A stretch of DNA of 64,000 nt, taken from NCBI RefSeq assembly GCF_964340395.1, contig NC_135569.1, positions 2,025,400 to 2,089,399 of the forward strand, read 5' to 3'. A program made the translations under genes and the position numbers. The notes below the pieces were generated by a model. The model made no database searches and was not told where the DNA came from. It saw only the letters and a program-made list of their open reading frames with translations. Positions within the stretch are counted from its first letter, which is position 1. Each line of letters begins with the position of its first letter. This document shows positions 31,801 to 40,671 of the stretch, one piece after another. This stretch comes from Glandiceps talaboti (lineage: Eukaryota; Hemichordata; Enteropneusta; Spengelidae).

Positions 31801-31894
31801 AATTTGGTTTAATATTTGTGTTCTTGTGTTTACTTCAATTATTTTTAGACTTTTGACATACATACTACTCAGATATTATCGTAAACCAAAATAA
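16820..31894 (+). CDS. ABCG half-transporter, complete
   Basis: Half-size ABC exporter (nucleotide-binding then membrane domain) working as a dimer; substrate unknown. Exons: 16820-16991, 20072-20244, 20643-20748, 21477-21577, 22093-22254, 25951-26044, 26854-27209, 27858-27915, 28393-28610, 30068-30276, 31693-31894 (stop TAA). CDS is 1851 nt, 616 aa, all GT-AG and in phase. An acceptor ending at 16776 implies a spliced 5' UTR. Walker A GPSGSGKTT is at 55-63 (split by intron 1), signature LSGGE at 160-164, Walker B LLLLD then EPTSGLDS at 180-192, switch His218 in SVHQPSS. Then [14 protein letters not shown] and NPADF, a linker of about 75 aa, and six hydrophobic segments from about residue 355 to 607, ending in RYYRKPK. 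Exons 2, 3 and 5 equal those of the left-edge paralogue in length (173, 106, 162). Length and order fit the ABCG family; I cannot assign a named orthologue. Confidence 0.93.
17056..17415. mobile_element. AAGGCC-family MITE, copy 1
   Basis: Element with AAGGCCTAAAAAA-type inverted ends followed by GTGGTTCCGGTTAC-like sequence. It forms an inverted pair with copy 2 (17754-18140). It lies in ABCG intron 1. Confidence 0.75.
17754..18140. mobile_element. AAGGCC-family MITE, copy 2 (inverted to copy 1)
   Basis: Its reverse complement matches copy 1 over nearly the full length (GTTTAGGGTCGGC, GGCTGTACAGCTG, TGGAAAACAATGG words). The flank at 18140-18198 also matches the reverse complement of 17416-17475, so the two can fold into a hairpin of several hundred bp. 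Confidence 0.75.
18258..18690. repeat. 48-bp minisatellite, about 9 copies
   Basis: The unit begins GCCTACCTAACCATCAGAGG and ends CTCATAGAAAGCT. Copies differ by a C/T at one position and by an occasional extra T (CCATTCAG). It lies in ABCG intron 1. Confidence 0.95.
19140..19260. mobile_element. short inverted-repeat element (AATCTGATTAAAATCTG)
   Basis: GGGGAGTTC and AATCTGATTAAAATCTG at the left are matched by CAGATTTTAATCAGATT and GGGGAGTTC at the right. A single end of the same type occurs at 2748-2765. It is a small MITE-like element in ABCG intron 1. Confidence 0.5.
19465..19960. repeat. pyrimidine-rich array and about 94-bp tandem repeat (3 copies)
   Basis: CCCTCCCTCTCCC repeats (19465-19555) are followed by three units starting CATATTTACTTTA near 19669, 19763 and 19857. 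It lies in ABCG intron 1, about 100 bp before exon 2. Confidence 0.8.
20385..20580 (+). mobile_element. SINE fragment (plus orientation)
   Basis: It contains GAATCTGCAGGTTGCAGGTT, a decayed B-box, TTGAGCAAGATCTGAACC and GGGGACCTGGTAGGAT in the same order as the reverse complement of the SINE at 62445-62820. The 3' part is missing. It lies in ABCG intron 2. Confidence 0.65.
20775..20860. repeat. (GGTGA)n/(GATGA)n pentanucleotide repeat
   Basis: Short pentamer array just after ABCG exon 3. Confidence 0.9.
21121..21380. repeat. 52-bp minisatellite, 5 copies
   Basis: The unit begins GCTAGCACAGTATTTGGTGG and includes CCATATTGGATTCTAAAATC; copies are nearly identical. The word CCATATTGGATT also recurs in inverse form at 33490-33590 downstream of the gene. 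It lies in ABCG intron 3. Confidence 0.95.
21785..22015. repeat. 25-27 bp minisatellite, about 9 copies
   Basis: The unit is CTGTGTCTATGTTCATG plus TAAAAAACTA, in longer (GTGT) and shorter forms. It lies in ABCG intron 4 and ends about 80 bp before exon 5. Confidence 0.93.
22334..24660. mobile_element. 2.3-kb repeat with AGCTCCGCTGT inverted ends
   Basis: It begins TTAGCTCCGCTGTCAGCG and ends ACAGCGGAGCTATTCTG, so an 11-bp word is inverted at the two ends. There is no long ORF. It contains a nested MITE at 23627-24177 and fills most of ABCG intron 5. Its extent is inferred from the two ends only. Confidence 0.5.
23627..24177. mobile_element. nested MITE with about 95-bp inverted ends
   Basis: Left: ATGTATTAATCGCC...CAGCCATACGTTACAGTGG. 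Right: CCACTGTAACGTATGGCTG...GGCGATTAATACAT. The arms are imperfect. It sits inside the 22334-24660 repeat. Confidence 0.7.
24896..25130 (+). pseudogene. decayed LINE reverse-transcriptase C-terminus
   Basis: An open stretch reads [20 protein letters not shown] followed by [10 protein letters not shown] Cys-x2-Cys, an acidic ENEVHFLL and a C..Y..IR motif are typical of the tail of non-LTR retrotransposon ORF2 proteins. About 75 residues remain. Part of the same 3' sequence recurs inverted at 24720-24805, so two fragments lie head to head. It is in ABCG intron 5 and is not functional. Confidence 0.6.
25410..25665 (+). mobile_element. SINE fragment (plus orientation), diverged
   Basis: GGGTGGAGTGGATAGAGTAG (tRNA-like A-box region), GTCAATACAGCTGTATAATT, ACCTGGTAGGAT and GAGCATATTGTCCCCAGGG follow the order of the SINE at 62445-62820. 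It lies in ABCG intron 5. Confidence 0.6.
26372..26734. mobile_element. AAGGCC-family MITE, copy 3
   Basis: The ends are AAGGCCGAAAAAAAAT and TTTTTGTAAGGCCT. The interior shares AAATAGTGGATG, AATGGCTGTACATCTGATG and GAGCGTAATC with the other copies. It lies in ABCG intron 6. Confidence 0.75.
27245..27515. repeat. dispersed repeat family C, uninterrupted copy
   Basis: CATGCGCGTCCTATATACTA, GGATGCATTGCAGTGCA, CTACACATGCGTG and CTGCGCGAGCTTATGGGC occur in this order. The same order is seen at 49862-50055 followed by 50452-50516. It lies in ABCG intron 7. Confidence 0.65.
28190..28325. repeat. (TTACA)n/(TTACG)n pentanucleotide repeat
   Basis: Pentamer array in ABCG intron 8, next to a solo end of the CTAGTC hAT-like MITE (near 28118-28135). 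Confidence 0.85.
29622..29992. repeat. 80-95 bp tandem repeat, 4-5 copies
   Basis: AAGTTATCAGAATTGCTT recurs near 29636, 29716, 29796, 29881 and 29976, with GTCTGTCTGGCAAGACCT and CACCATGGCGCTGTGCAACC between. A single related unit is at 29232-29275. It lies in ABCG intron 9. Open frames over it are repeat artefacts. Confidence 0.9.
30290..30550. repeat. AT-rich degenerate tandem repeat (ATTAGCATAA)
   Basis: Loose repeats of AAATTAGCATAATTAATATG, about 30 bp apart, follow ABCG exon 10. Confidence 0.75.
30777..31027. mobile_element. AATAGGGAACTTGCAA MITE, copy 1 (251 bp)
   Basis: Perfect 16-bp inverted ends AATAGGGAACTTGCAA and TTGCAAGTTCCCTATT. The interior shares GAATGTTGCATCATGGGAAA with copy 2 at 42896-43063. 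It lies in ABCG intron 10. Confidence 0.85.
31127..31638. mobile_element. hAT-like MITE copy 2 (512 bp, perfect 8-bp TSD)
   Basis: The ends are CTAGTCCATCTGCTAGAC and GTCTAGCAGCAAGACTA, flanked by exact GCCAATAG at 31119-31126 and 31639-31646. It shares its ends and the CATCGCTATCGAGGATGGAA region with copy 1 (108-249) but has extra internal DNA. It lies in ABCG intron 10, ending about 55 bp before the last exon. Confidence 0.8.
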
Positions 31895-32325
31895 ATTTAC
31901 TATTTTGTTCAAAATGGAAGATGATAAAGGTGGTATTTAGATATTTGGGTTAATTTACACAGGATTAGAAAGCTGACTAAAATGTGTTTATGGAACTGAA
32001 CAGTTATTGTTACAGACTGTAACTGTAACACTGTATGGCCATAAAAAGGCTAACCTCTCACACAGGTAATTTCTGACAGTATTACTGTAGAATGACTAAC
32101 TGCTGACATAACATTTCCTAAAAATGGTTAACCTCTGACACAGTATTATAGTCATACAAAATGATTAATTCCCGATATACACATTAAGATCTAGGTAGTA
32201 TTTAGAACATCCTAGTATTAAGATGTAGGTTATAATTCCAGTGTATATATGTGTGCATATACCAAGAACCATATAACTATGGGTTCATGTGAAGCCCTCA
32301 TAATGGTTCATCTGATTGGATATAC

Positions 32326-32667
32326 AAGGCCTAAAAAAAAATAAGTGGTTCCGGTTACCTGACCCCACCTTATTTTTCACTGCCGATGCTAAACCTTTTT
32401 TTTTACGTATTCAAGAAAAAAAAGTCAAATATTGTGAAGTCTAGCAAGAAATAGTGGATGTGAAAACTGACATCAACTTAAAAAGACAATATAAAACTAT
32501 TCTTCCAATCTGTAATGGCTGTACATCTGATGAGAAGAAATAAACAACACAGAGACAATTTGGAAAACAACAGAAAACACAACTACTTGAACTAAAAAAA
32601 AAATCTACCTACCCCACCTATTTTAAAATTGAGCGTAATCGAAACCACATAATTTTTTTTAGGCCTT
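32326..32667. mobile_element. AAGGCC-family MITE, copy 4 (342 bp)
   Basis: The cleanest copy: AAGGCCTAAAAAAAAAT...GGTTCCGGTTAC at the left and ACCACATAATTTTTTTTAGG then CCTT at the right. It lies downstream of the ABCG stop codon, possibly inside its 3' UTR. Confidence 0.8.
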
Positions 32668-33369
32668 ATTATGCTTTCTTATTATGCTGTCTATCTACTC
32701 TGACTTCTATTTTCAGGTGGTATTAATTCAGGCACATCACACCATACGCACAACGTGTGCAAAACATTAGCATAAATTTGTGTAGAATTTGATGTACATT
32801 GGTCACTGGGTCATAGTTACATATACTGATTGTGTGATTAAAATATGTCTAATTATGTATTTGACCAATCACAGTCTATGGTGGAATGTCATTCAAGACT
32901 ATCTGGATATAGGAGTCAGAGTAGACTTGGAAGGACAGCAAAAATTCAACAAAAATCAAAATGTCAGTTAGGATAGCAGAATAGACTGTATTCAATAGTT
33001 TTTCTACAGATAGGTGACCAATACACAATAGGTGTATAATTTTGCCATCGTTTTCTACCCAATCAAAATAAGCCTTGCAAAAGCTTCAATATCAGACTAC
33101 ATAACAAGACTGTTATGAATGTATTTATATTATACAAGGATATTTATTAGGTACCAGGTCATAGAGGTCAGAGGTCATTACCTAAGGTCATTTTTACAGC
33201 TGAAATAACTATATTTGACCCAGTTGGATCTATATCATAGTTTTTATATTATACAGTTATTCCGAGTTTAATATTTATATGTTTATCACCTGTTACATGC
33301 AAGTAAACTATTTCCTCTGTTTGCCACAATTATTTAGTGTTCATATTTAAATGTGAAATGCACCTTGGC

Positions 33370-33375
33370 AATAAA
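33370..33375 (+). terminator. candidate poly(A) signal, ABCG gene
   Basis: AATAAA about 1.5 kb after the stop codon in a T-rich context (CAATAAACTCTTTCAACTTTT). A nearer signal is not obvious. If used, the 3' UTR would include MITE copy 4. Confidence 0.4.
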
Positions 33376-33994
33376 CTCTTTCAACTTTTATTCTTACTTT
33401 GTTCAAGAAAACTCCAACCTATTCTCAGTTAATCAGAGGTTGTCACACAAATTTTTTGAAATTGAGGTCAAAATTATATAAAAATTAAGCCATTTTAGAA
33501 TCCAATATGGCCACCATTTTAGAATCCAATATGGCCACCATTTTAAAATCCAATATTTTTTTTTATGGTTGCCAAATCCAATATGGCCACCAAATATTGT
33601 GTCTATTCTGTGGGAAAATAAACAATTCTTGATTTCCTTGAAAACAAGGCAGTGAACCCCAAATTTCTTTCATTCAAAATGACCAGAGGTAATATTAGCT
33701 TGCAATATGGCAAAGTTTGGAGAGATTTTTAATAAGAACCTTGGTTTTCAGTGAAATTCAACTCTGGCACAATTCTACATAAACTTAGTGTATAAGGAAA
33801 GCAAATCAAAATCACTGTGTAGCTTCACCATTTGTTTAATTTTACTATAAGATTATATATTTATTCAGTTTGTGTTTAATGCTAGTGTATGCTGTCTAAC
33901 AGTTACATTTTTGTTGTTATCAATAAATATACCGGTAAACATTTTTTACATTGTGTTTTGAGATTGTCTTATATCTACCACAATACATATATAT

Positions 33995-33996
33995 GG

Positions 33997-34048
<52 letters not shown>

Positions 34049-34107
34049 ATATATATATATATATCTATCTACCTATCTGTCTGTCTGCCTGCCTGCCTGT
34101 TTGTCTT

Positions 34108-34138
<31 letters not shown>

Positions 34139-34319
34139 CTGTATATCTCGATCACTCTGTCTGTCTATCTACCTATCTGTCTGTCTATCTATCTATCTAT
34201 CTATCTATCTATATCTCACTCTGTCTGTCTATCTATCTATCTGTCTATCTATCTGTCTATCTATCTATCTATCTATCTGTCTATCTATCTATCTATCTAT
34301 CTATGTCTGTATATCTCAC

Positions 34320-34362
<43 letters not shown>
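33995..34362. repeat. (TCTA)n/(TCTG)n compound microsatellite
   Basis: About 370 bp of mixed TCTA, TCTG and TGCC tetramers. Confidence 0.96.
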
Positions 34363-34365
<3 letters not shown>

Positions 34366-34549
34366 CACAAAACACATCTTTGCCCTCAGATGATTCCTCT
34401 TGAAAAATTACTTGTGGATTTCAACAGTCCTCCTGTAGGATTGTATTCACATAATTTCTGTATTTTTGTATGTGTTATGTTATCAATGTAACAAAGATTG
34501 ATTATCAGTCCACCCACCCACCCACCCATCAATCAATCCTGTATGTAGG

Positions 34550-34790
34550 ATGCTGTATGTATGTATGTATGTATGTATGTATGTATGTATGTATGTATGT
34601 ATGTATGTATGTATGTATGTATGTATGTATGTATGTATGTATGTATGTATGTATGTACCATGTGTGTCTGTGTGTGTGTATGTATGTATGTATGTATGTA
34701 TGTATGTATGTATGTATGTATGTATGTATGTATTTGTATGTGTGTGTGTATGTATGTATGTATGTATGTATGTATGTATAGATGGATGAA
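34550..34790. repeat. (GTAT)n microsatellite
   Basis: About 240 bp of GTAT with short GTGT interruptions near 34665 and 34738. Confidence 0.96.
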
Positions 34791-35127
34791 TGGAACACAA
34801 CCTCAATTTGTGTAAGGTTTGTAGAACGCCATAACAATTACGACTGTAAAATGGTGGGGGGGGGGGGGTTACGAAAAACTATCACCTCTGGTTTTCACCC
34901 TTCTTCAAACTTATTTTGCTACTTTTCACGAATATCTACCTAGCATAGCAATATCTGGTCAAATACCAATCATTCAACTGCAGCTATCACATGTAAAATA
35001 TTGCTTCATCGTGTACCAATGCAATGTACCGTCTCGCCATCTATCATATCAAGCACTCATTTCCTCATCTGAACTATAGAGTGTGCTATTACACAACGTA
35101 CACTGACCCAGAGTACTGACCCGAAAA

Positions 35128-36145
35128 TGTCAGTGTTAGTAATTATGTGCATCTACCGTTCTACGCCTTCGTCAGTTGGAAATTATTTTTGACTTCCTCC
35201 CGATAATATTTGGAAATATGTAACCTAAATATTCCTTAGTAATGAAAATTTCTACTCACAGTGTCTAAAAAGTTCTTGGAAGCGGATCCCAAATTTTCGC
35301 CGACATCTCGTCAGCATCGTCTGCAGGGATGTACTACATGTACTATACAGTACTTAGTATTGTGACGGTCTTTGAAGTCACACGTGAAATGAGCTTGAGA
35401 GAATTCTTGCCGTCATTAGAAATGATACCATGCAATGAATCCCGGCAGTGTATAGGTTTATACGGAAAACGCGCCCGTTTTCCATATCTCGTCCCGAACA
35501 AATACACGTCCACTGTCTATGGGTAAACTTATGATAGGTGGCGCTGTTTATTATTATGGTCATGTCAACAAAACGAGACTCCTCCCACAACGTCTTGGTT
35601 GATCGATGCGTGAGGGCGCACCAACAGAAGAAATAATAGTAAATACTGAGACTTGTAAATTGTAACTTGTGCAAGTCTACTGTTTTGCTTTGTATGGAGC
35701 AATTCGATTGAAATTTCATAGAGGAGATGGCTCAGTTCATTTTACGTCATTTCCACAGTGCTTATTTTATAAAGGGGAACGTCACTCCAGGAAATACATG
35801 TAGTAACAAAAACTTTTGGTTCAGGAGAGTGATTTCATGCTTTCACATCACAAAACGTTTGTCCGATTGCCAAGAAACACCAAATTGAAACTCTATTTTA
35901 CCTTTATAGTTCTCACACCGATACACCGTTGATTCATGAGACTCACACCGATACACCTTTGATTCATGAGACTAGGAAGATATACATACTCAATGTGGTG
36001 TTTCTTTGTACTAAATCTCGCAAAATTCATGGGAGGTGAAATAGCTCCAGAAATTCGCCAGTTAAATTCTATATTGTGTATGTGTCTTAAAGGACGAAGG
36101 CGTAGATGCACATAGATCAAATTACTACATATAAACACTGACATT
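35128..36145. mobile_element. 1.0-kb element with about 50-bp inverted ends
   Basis: The left end is AATGTCAGTGTTAGTAATT...TGTGCATCTAC...CTACGCCTTCGTC. The right end is GACGAAGGCGTAGATGCACA...TAAACACTGACATT. The interior has a minus-strand open frame of 113 codons with no recognisable domain, so it is probably a non-autonomous DNA transposon. It also carries a tandem 31-bp pair (GATACACC..GATTCATGAGACT) near 35920-35975. Confidence 0.65.
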
Positions 36146-36781
36146 ATTTTGGTCAGTATGGTTTACATGTAATTAATTTACATTTTAATTTAATCGACGT
36201 GTTTTAATTAATCAAAAACAAATTATGGCTTGAACAAATTAATTAAACCACAATTTAATTAAATCATCGGTTTTTAATTAATAATTTGTGGATTGGACTC
36301 CAAAATGGTCTTTTTAATTAAATCGATGTTATTTGATAAACAGAAAACGTGAGCGTAGACATTCATTGCAAGTTATTATTTATCATACTTGGCACCATGT
36401 AGAATTGATAGTATGAGCAGAAAACGAGCTCCATTTGAACCACCCTTCTGGACACCTTTGCTTGAACTTTTTGGGGGAAGAAATTCCCACATTCGTGGTG
36501 GTTTGCAAAAGACCCCTAGTTTATATGTAATTTGTATTTTCATGTTATTCATTTTGTGTTGAAATGTATATACTTCACGATTCTAAAATTGTTTTAATTA
36601 TGGACAAGAAAACAATGAGAATTGGACCATTTTGTGATACTAATCTTTTTATTCATATCAATTTTTCTATTCAACAAAAATCTGGACCAAGACATCGACC
36701 AAACCCATTTTCGTAATGGGTTTGGTTCAAGTATCCATACAAAAGTAGTGCTATTTTTTCTCGTTTTGTTTTTAAGGTTAA

Positions 36782-36782
<1 letters not shown>

Positions 36783-36850
<68 letters not shown>
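36783..36850. repeat. (GT)n microsatellite
   Basis: About 68 bp of pure GT between the repeat element and the sialyltransferase 3' end. Confidence 0.96.
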
Positions 36851-36854
<4 letters not shown>

Positions 36855-37137
36855 GTTTGTCAATTGTGTAATCTAGTAAGACATCGACCTAGTCGATCCG
36901 CCGCTACTCAAGTTATCTCACTAAAACCAGTAAATAACAATCGGTATCTTTGTAAATATGGTAAAAAAAATTAGTAAGCGCATCACTTTTTATGAACAGT
37001 ACCAGTATCTTGTCAAACCACGACTGTACTGCCAAGCGAGACGAAACTATAGTCGTTGGTGGCGCCACAGTTCTGCGTACGTACGTTAAAAGACCGATCC
37101 TTTTCACTGATGTCTAAGAACGGAAAACCACTCGCCA

Positions 37138-39370
37138 TCATTTAACTCCAAAATTGTTTGTTGAGTTCCAACTAGGATAACGAAACGTTATATTATACAA
37201 ATGTGACAGATATTCAAATATCAGTTTCTCAGTTTCAAAGCGATGCCCAGAACCACCGTATCTCTCACTCCGTTCGTACAAAGAACACTCCGTCCTGCTC
37301 TCAGCACCAAAGTAATGGAAAGGCACGGACTTTTTGTGTGGTTTTCTGGAAAGAAAAGGTTACGAACTGTATCAATCCTTGTCAACTAAAACAATAATGT
37401 AGATTGAATTAATTAATTAATTAATTAATTAATTTCATTCTCCACCGGGATATCCTCGATACTCAAGCTGATCAGACGGTCGTTTATAACTTTTATTCTA
37501 CCCATTTTGAATCAGGATACATACACAGACAGACAGACAGACAGACAGATAGACAGACAGACAGACAGACGGACAGACAGACAGACGGACAGACAGACAG
37601 ACAGACAGCCAGATACATACATACATACATACATACATACATACATACATACATACATACATACATACATACATACATGCATGCATGCATGCATGCATGC
37701 ATACATACATACATACATACATACATACATACATACATACATACATACATACATACATACATACATCCTATGGTCCTACTTTAGTATTCAGTTGTGCTAA
37801 AAAATGTCGCAGTTGCAGCCAATGCAGGTTTACATGTAGCTGTATGTTGTAAGGTGATTTATTACTCTAAGCTTCTTCATTTACCTGCAGGTGTCATATT
37901 TGGCCATTCCATACACTGTTACATTATCACACGTGTTTAAAGCTAACATCATTGTACGCCAGCCTGTAGTCAACCAGTTACCAGTTCTGTGAACGAAATC
38001 CATGTAAATCAATCAATCAATCAACCCATGTCATATTCCAGTTACTGACGACCCAGGTATATTCATCCTGTACATGCTGTATATGATGTTGAGTTACCAC
38101 GGCACCTTCTGCTAACATACAAAGTTGTTTTTTTAGGAACCACCACCCTTTAACATTTCCCCGAAATTAATATAATGAATTACATCATGGGTGTATACAT
38201 CAGTATTCATATTTATTGTAACCATTTTTCCATAAGCCTGCCACCTTATAGCTCTGAAAATGAGACATCGTTATTGGTTAAAGACTGAGCCTTCAAATCC
38301 ATAGTAGTTTCCTACTTACCTCTTTTCCAAAGCTATTCGTTCGAATATGATGGACGTAAAAGCATACTCCTTGGAAGTTTCTACATAGAATTCCACGTCT
38401 CGATAGATCTTTTGCAATCGTTTAGCATTATTGAATGTTTTACCAGTGCCATCATTTCGCATTGTTGGCACTGGACCCCACACCACAACATACTTAGGTT
38501 TTGTAGCACCCTGAAAGAATGCGTTAGGGGTTCTAACGACATGACCCAACGACGAATGGGCAATGTATCTCAATGTGGTTCGTTGGCCAACGTCATTGCT
38601 ATAGTCGACGGTTGGATTGTTGTTCATTCTGAAGATGCATTGATGTTGGTCGATTTCTTTTCCCGCCTTGGAATGCAGTATATGACCAGACGATGAAATA
38701 AGAGCACAATTAGAGCAATGTAGGTCAAGTTTCTGAAACAAACGAAAGAACAGTCAAACAAACAAACAAACAAACAAACAAACAAACAAACAACTATTTG
38801 ATCTAGCCTCTCCCCTAAGATACGTCGTTTGTTCAGCCCCATCAGGCCATGCTCAAAGTGTTGACTGATAGAGTACGACACACACCAACTACTATGTAAA
38901 CGTACCTTTTTGTAATCTAGCGTCACAAACCCCATCGGGTCATCAACTAGTGGGTCCGTCATATTACGTGGATTACCAAGTATCTTCTGAGCAATAACAT
39001 CAACAAGTGGTTTCTTCTGTCTCCTAGTTACCTTCGGCTTAGAAACCTTTCGTTTCTTGGGCGTCGTGACTTTCTTGGCTTCTACCACACGAGCATTGTG
39101 TGTTTGTACACCTGTATCTTGTTTCTGAGTGTTGCTTCCATCTGTTGCTGTACTGCTGATAGATGATTGTGAGTCGTTGTGTGTTGTATTACTGGTAGCA
39201 TGTAGTCCATTTTCTATACTGTCGGTACTGACGTCATAATGACGTAGAGATTTCACTTGTTCCTTTAGACGATCTGAAGTCCAATACTTGGTAATATGTT
39301 GATTGAACACAACAAATTCTATAAACACGATGATGAATATTACACATGCTGCAACATGTCTGTAATTCAT
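37138..39370 (-). CDS. ST6GalNAc-like sialyltransferase (GT29)
   Basis: Golgi type II enzyme transferring sialic acid from CMP-Neu5Ac, by family to C6 of GalNAc in O-glycans or gangliosides. Minus-strand exons are 39370-38906, 38732-38320, 37986-37885 and 37345-37138 (stop TGA), giving 1188 nt and 395 aa with all junctions in phase. Residues 6-23 form the signal-anchor. Residues 24-155 are a Ser/Thr- then Lys/Arg-rich stem. Sialylmotif L is at 161-216 (CSNCALISSSGHILHSKAGK then EIDQHQCIFRMNN). Motif S is at 294-320 (TGNWLTTGWRTMM...VTVYGM). Motifs III/VS contain PFHYF with His337, then HRFETEK. These match the ST6GalNAc III-VI group best (CxxCA, RMN, DVG.RT, STGW, VYGM, HYY). Length is somewhat above the usual 300-340 because of the long stem. 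Linkage and acceptor cannot be told. Exons 3 and 4 were found by motif and phase. Confidence 0.92.
37409..37433. repeat. (AATT)n microsatellite
   Basis: Short AATT array in the sialyltransferase intron between exons 3 and 4. Confidence 0.9.
37524..37767. repeat. (GACA)n-(ATAC)n-(ATGC)n-(ATAC)n compound microsatellite
   Basis: About 240 bp in the last sialyltransferase intron. The GACA and ATAC arrays are adjacent, as in the 16 kb, 34 kb and 52 kb loci. Confidence 0.96.
38755..38793. repeat. (AAAC)n microsatellite
   Basis: Short AAAC array in sialyltransferase intron 1, about 20 bp from the exon 2 acceptor. Confidence 0.9.
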
Positions 39371-40633
39371 TTCATTTGATGGTAATTTCGCACAAACTTA
39401 GCTATTATTGAATTCGATGTTCCTATATATATTACCAACGGCCCAGCGTCTCTCCTTTAATAGATAGCCTCGTCGCGTTAGATATCTTGTACTGCACTAC
39501 CTGCTATCCCCGTGTCAAGAAAAATATATTACAGGTCTTATGGCGTACAACACATTCGTTAGTGGTCTGAGTTTCAACAAACAACATGTTTCCACATCGA
39601 CCTATGGAGAGACTAGATAGACAACGCTCTACGTTCTTGCCTGTTTATAGTCCATGGCATGCTCTCCCTCACGTTGTAGATCTCCGTTTCATACCAGGTA
39701 AAAACACACATATCTTACCGTTGTATACTTAACTTATCTGTACTCTTGGAAATAACTCAGAATTCAGACCGAAATAGCAAAGAAGCAGCCACAGGTTTTA
39801 AAGACACATTGACTTGGTGAAAAGGTAAATGTAAATTCACTTTACCCATCCCAGTTGTTACGTAATGTCGACACTATACATTGATAAACAAAGAATGACA
39901 TCTCTTTTGTTAACATATAGACCGTACACGAAGGGTCTATGGGTAACCTTACAACTATAAATAAAGAGTATTGTAATCGACGTGCTACCATAAAAGCAAT
40001 ACAAAGAACACATCGCGTCATCCGAGTGACGTCACTCCAGTCTGCGACGTCACTCCAGTCTGCCTCCCTGACCAGTTCTTACCTCTGGCTGCGACATGCT
40101 CCCAGAACCAATAAGTGTGCGGAAAAACTGCAACCAAATCACTTCACATGATGTAGTACACCTTAGAGACCCATGTGGATTAGGACGGCAATTGGATGAC
40201 TGAGAAAAACAGAGCTGTGGATAAAGGGGATTGTAAAAAGAAATGATCTTTTCTGACCCATCAGTGCCTGTGATTGAAACACGGGCCTTTATGATATCGT
40301 CAATAGATATGAGATGAGCGCAAACCCATTTTTGAAAAAGAAAGAAAGAAAGATGACTTAAAAACTTAACACTTGACCACCCCTAACAATCAAGGGCTGT
40401 TGAGAAATAAGTAACTTCAAAGTTTGTTGTCGGTCACAATAAAGTCATTTGTACGAACACTTTTATTTCGTAGAATTCACACAAAAATCATTGACACAGA
40501 GAGTACTTGTGAGTTAACATATCAACGACGTGGGTTTATTTCAAATACATGCAACGCAACGCTAGCTTCGAGAACATCTGGAAATCCTGCTGATTTGAAA
40601 AGCGACCGTAGTTAGCATAGCGGCGAAGGTGCT

Positions 40634-40671
40634 ACCATGGAAGTATAACCCACGTGGTTATACTTCCATGG
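40634..40671. repeat. near-perfect short palindrome
   Basis: ACCATGGAAGTATAACC is followed after about 5 nt (containing CACGT) by its reverse complement GGTTATACTTCCATGGT. It could form a strong hairpin. Function is unknown. Confidence 0.75.

Larger units (their letters stand above)
33990..35110. repeat. right arm of the >1 kb inverted duplication flanking the ABCG gene
   Basis: Plus-strand order: (TCTA)/(TCTG)n 33995-34362, block B' 34375-34545, (GTAT)n 34550-34790, G-run, block A' 34890-35110. This is the mirror image of 15508-16695. Open frames over the microsatellites are artefacts. Confidence 0.75.
33376..37137. other. intergenic region, repeats only
   Basis: No gene is recognised. It contains CCATATTGGATT-related short repeats (33485-33600), the right arm of the large inverted duplication (33990-35110), an inverted-repeat element (35128-36145), AT-rich TTAATT repeats (36175-36330) and a GT microsatellite (36783-36850). 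AATAAA on the minus strand at 36653-36648 could serve the sialyltransferase. Confidence 0.65.
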
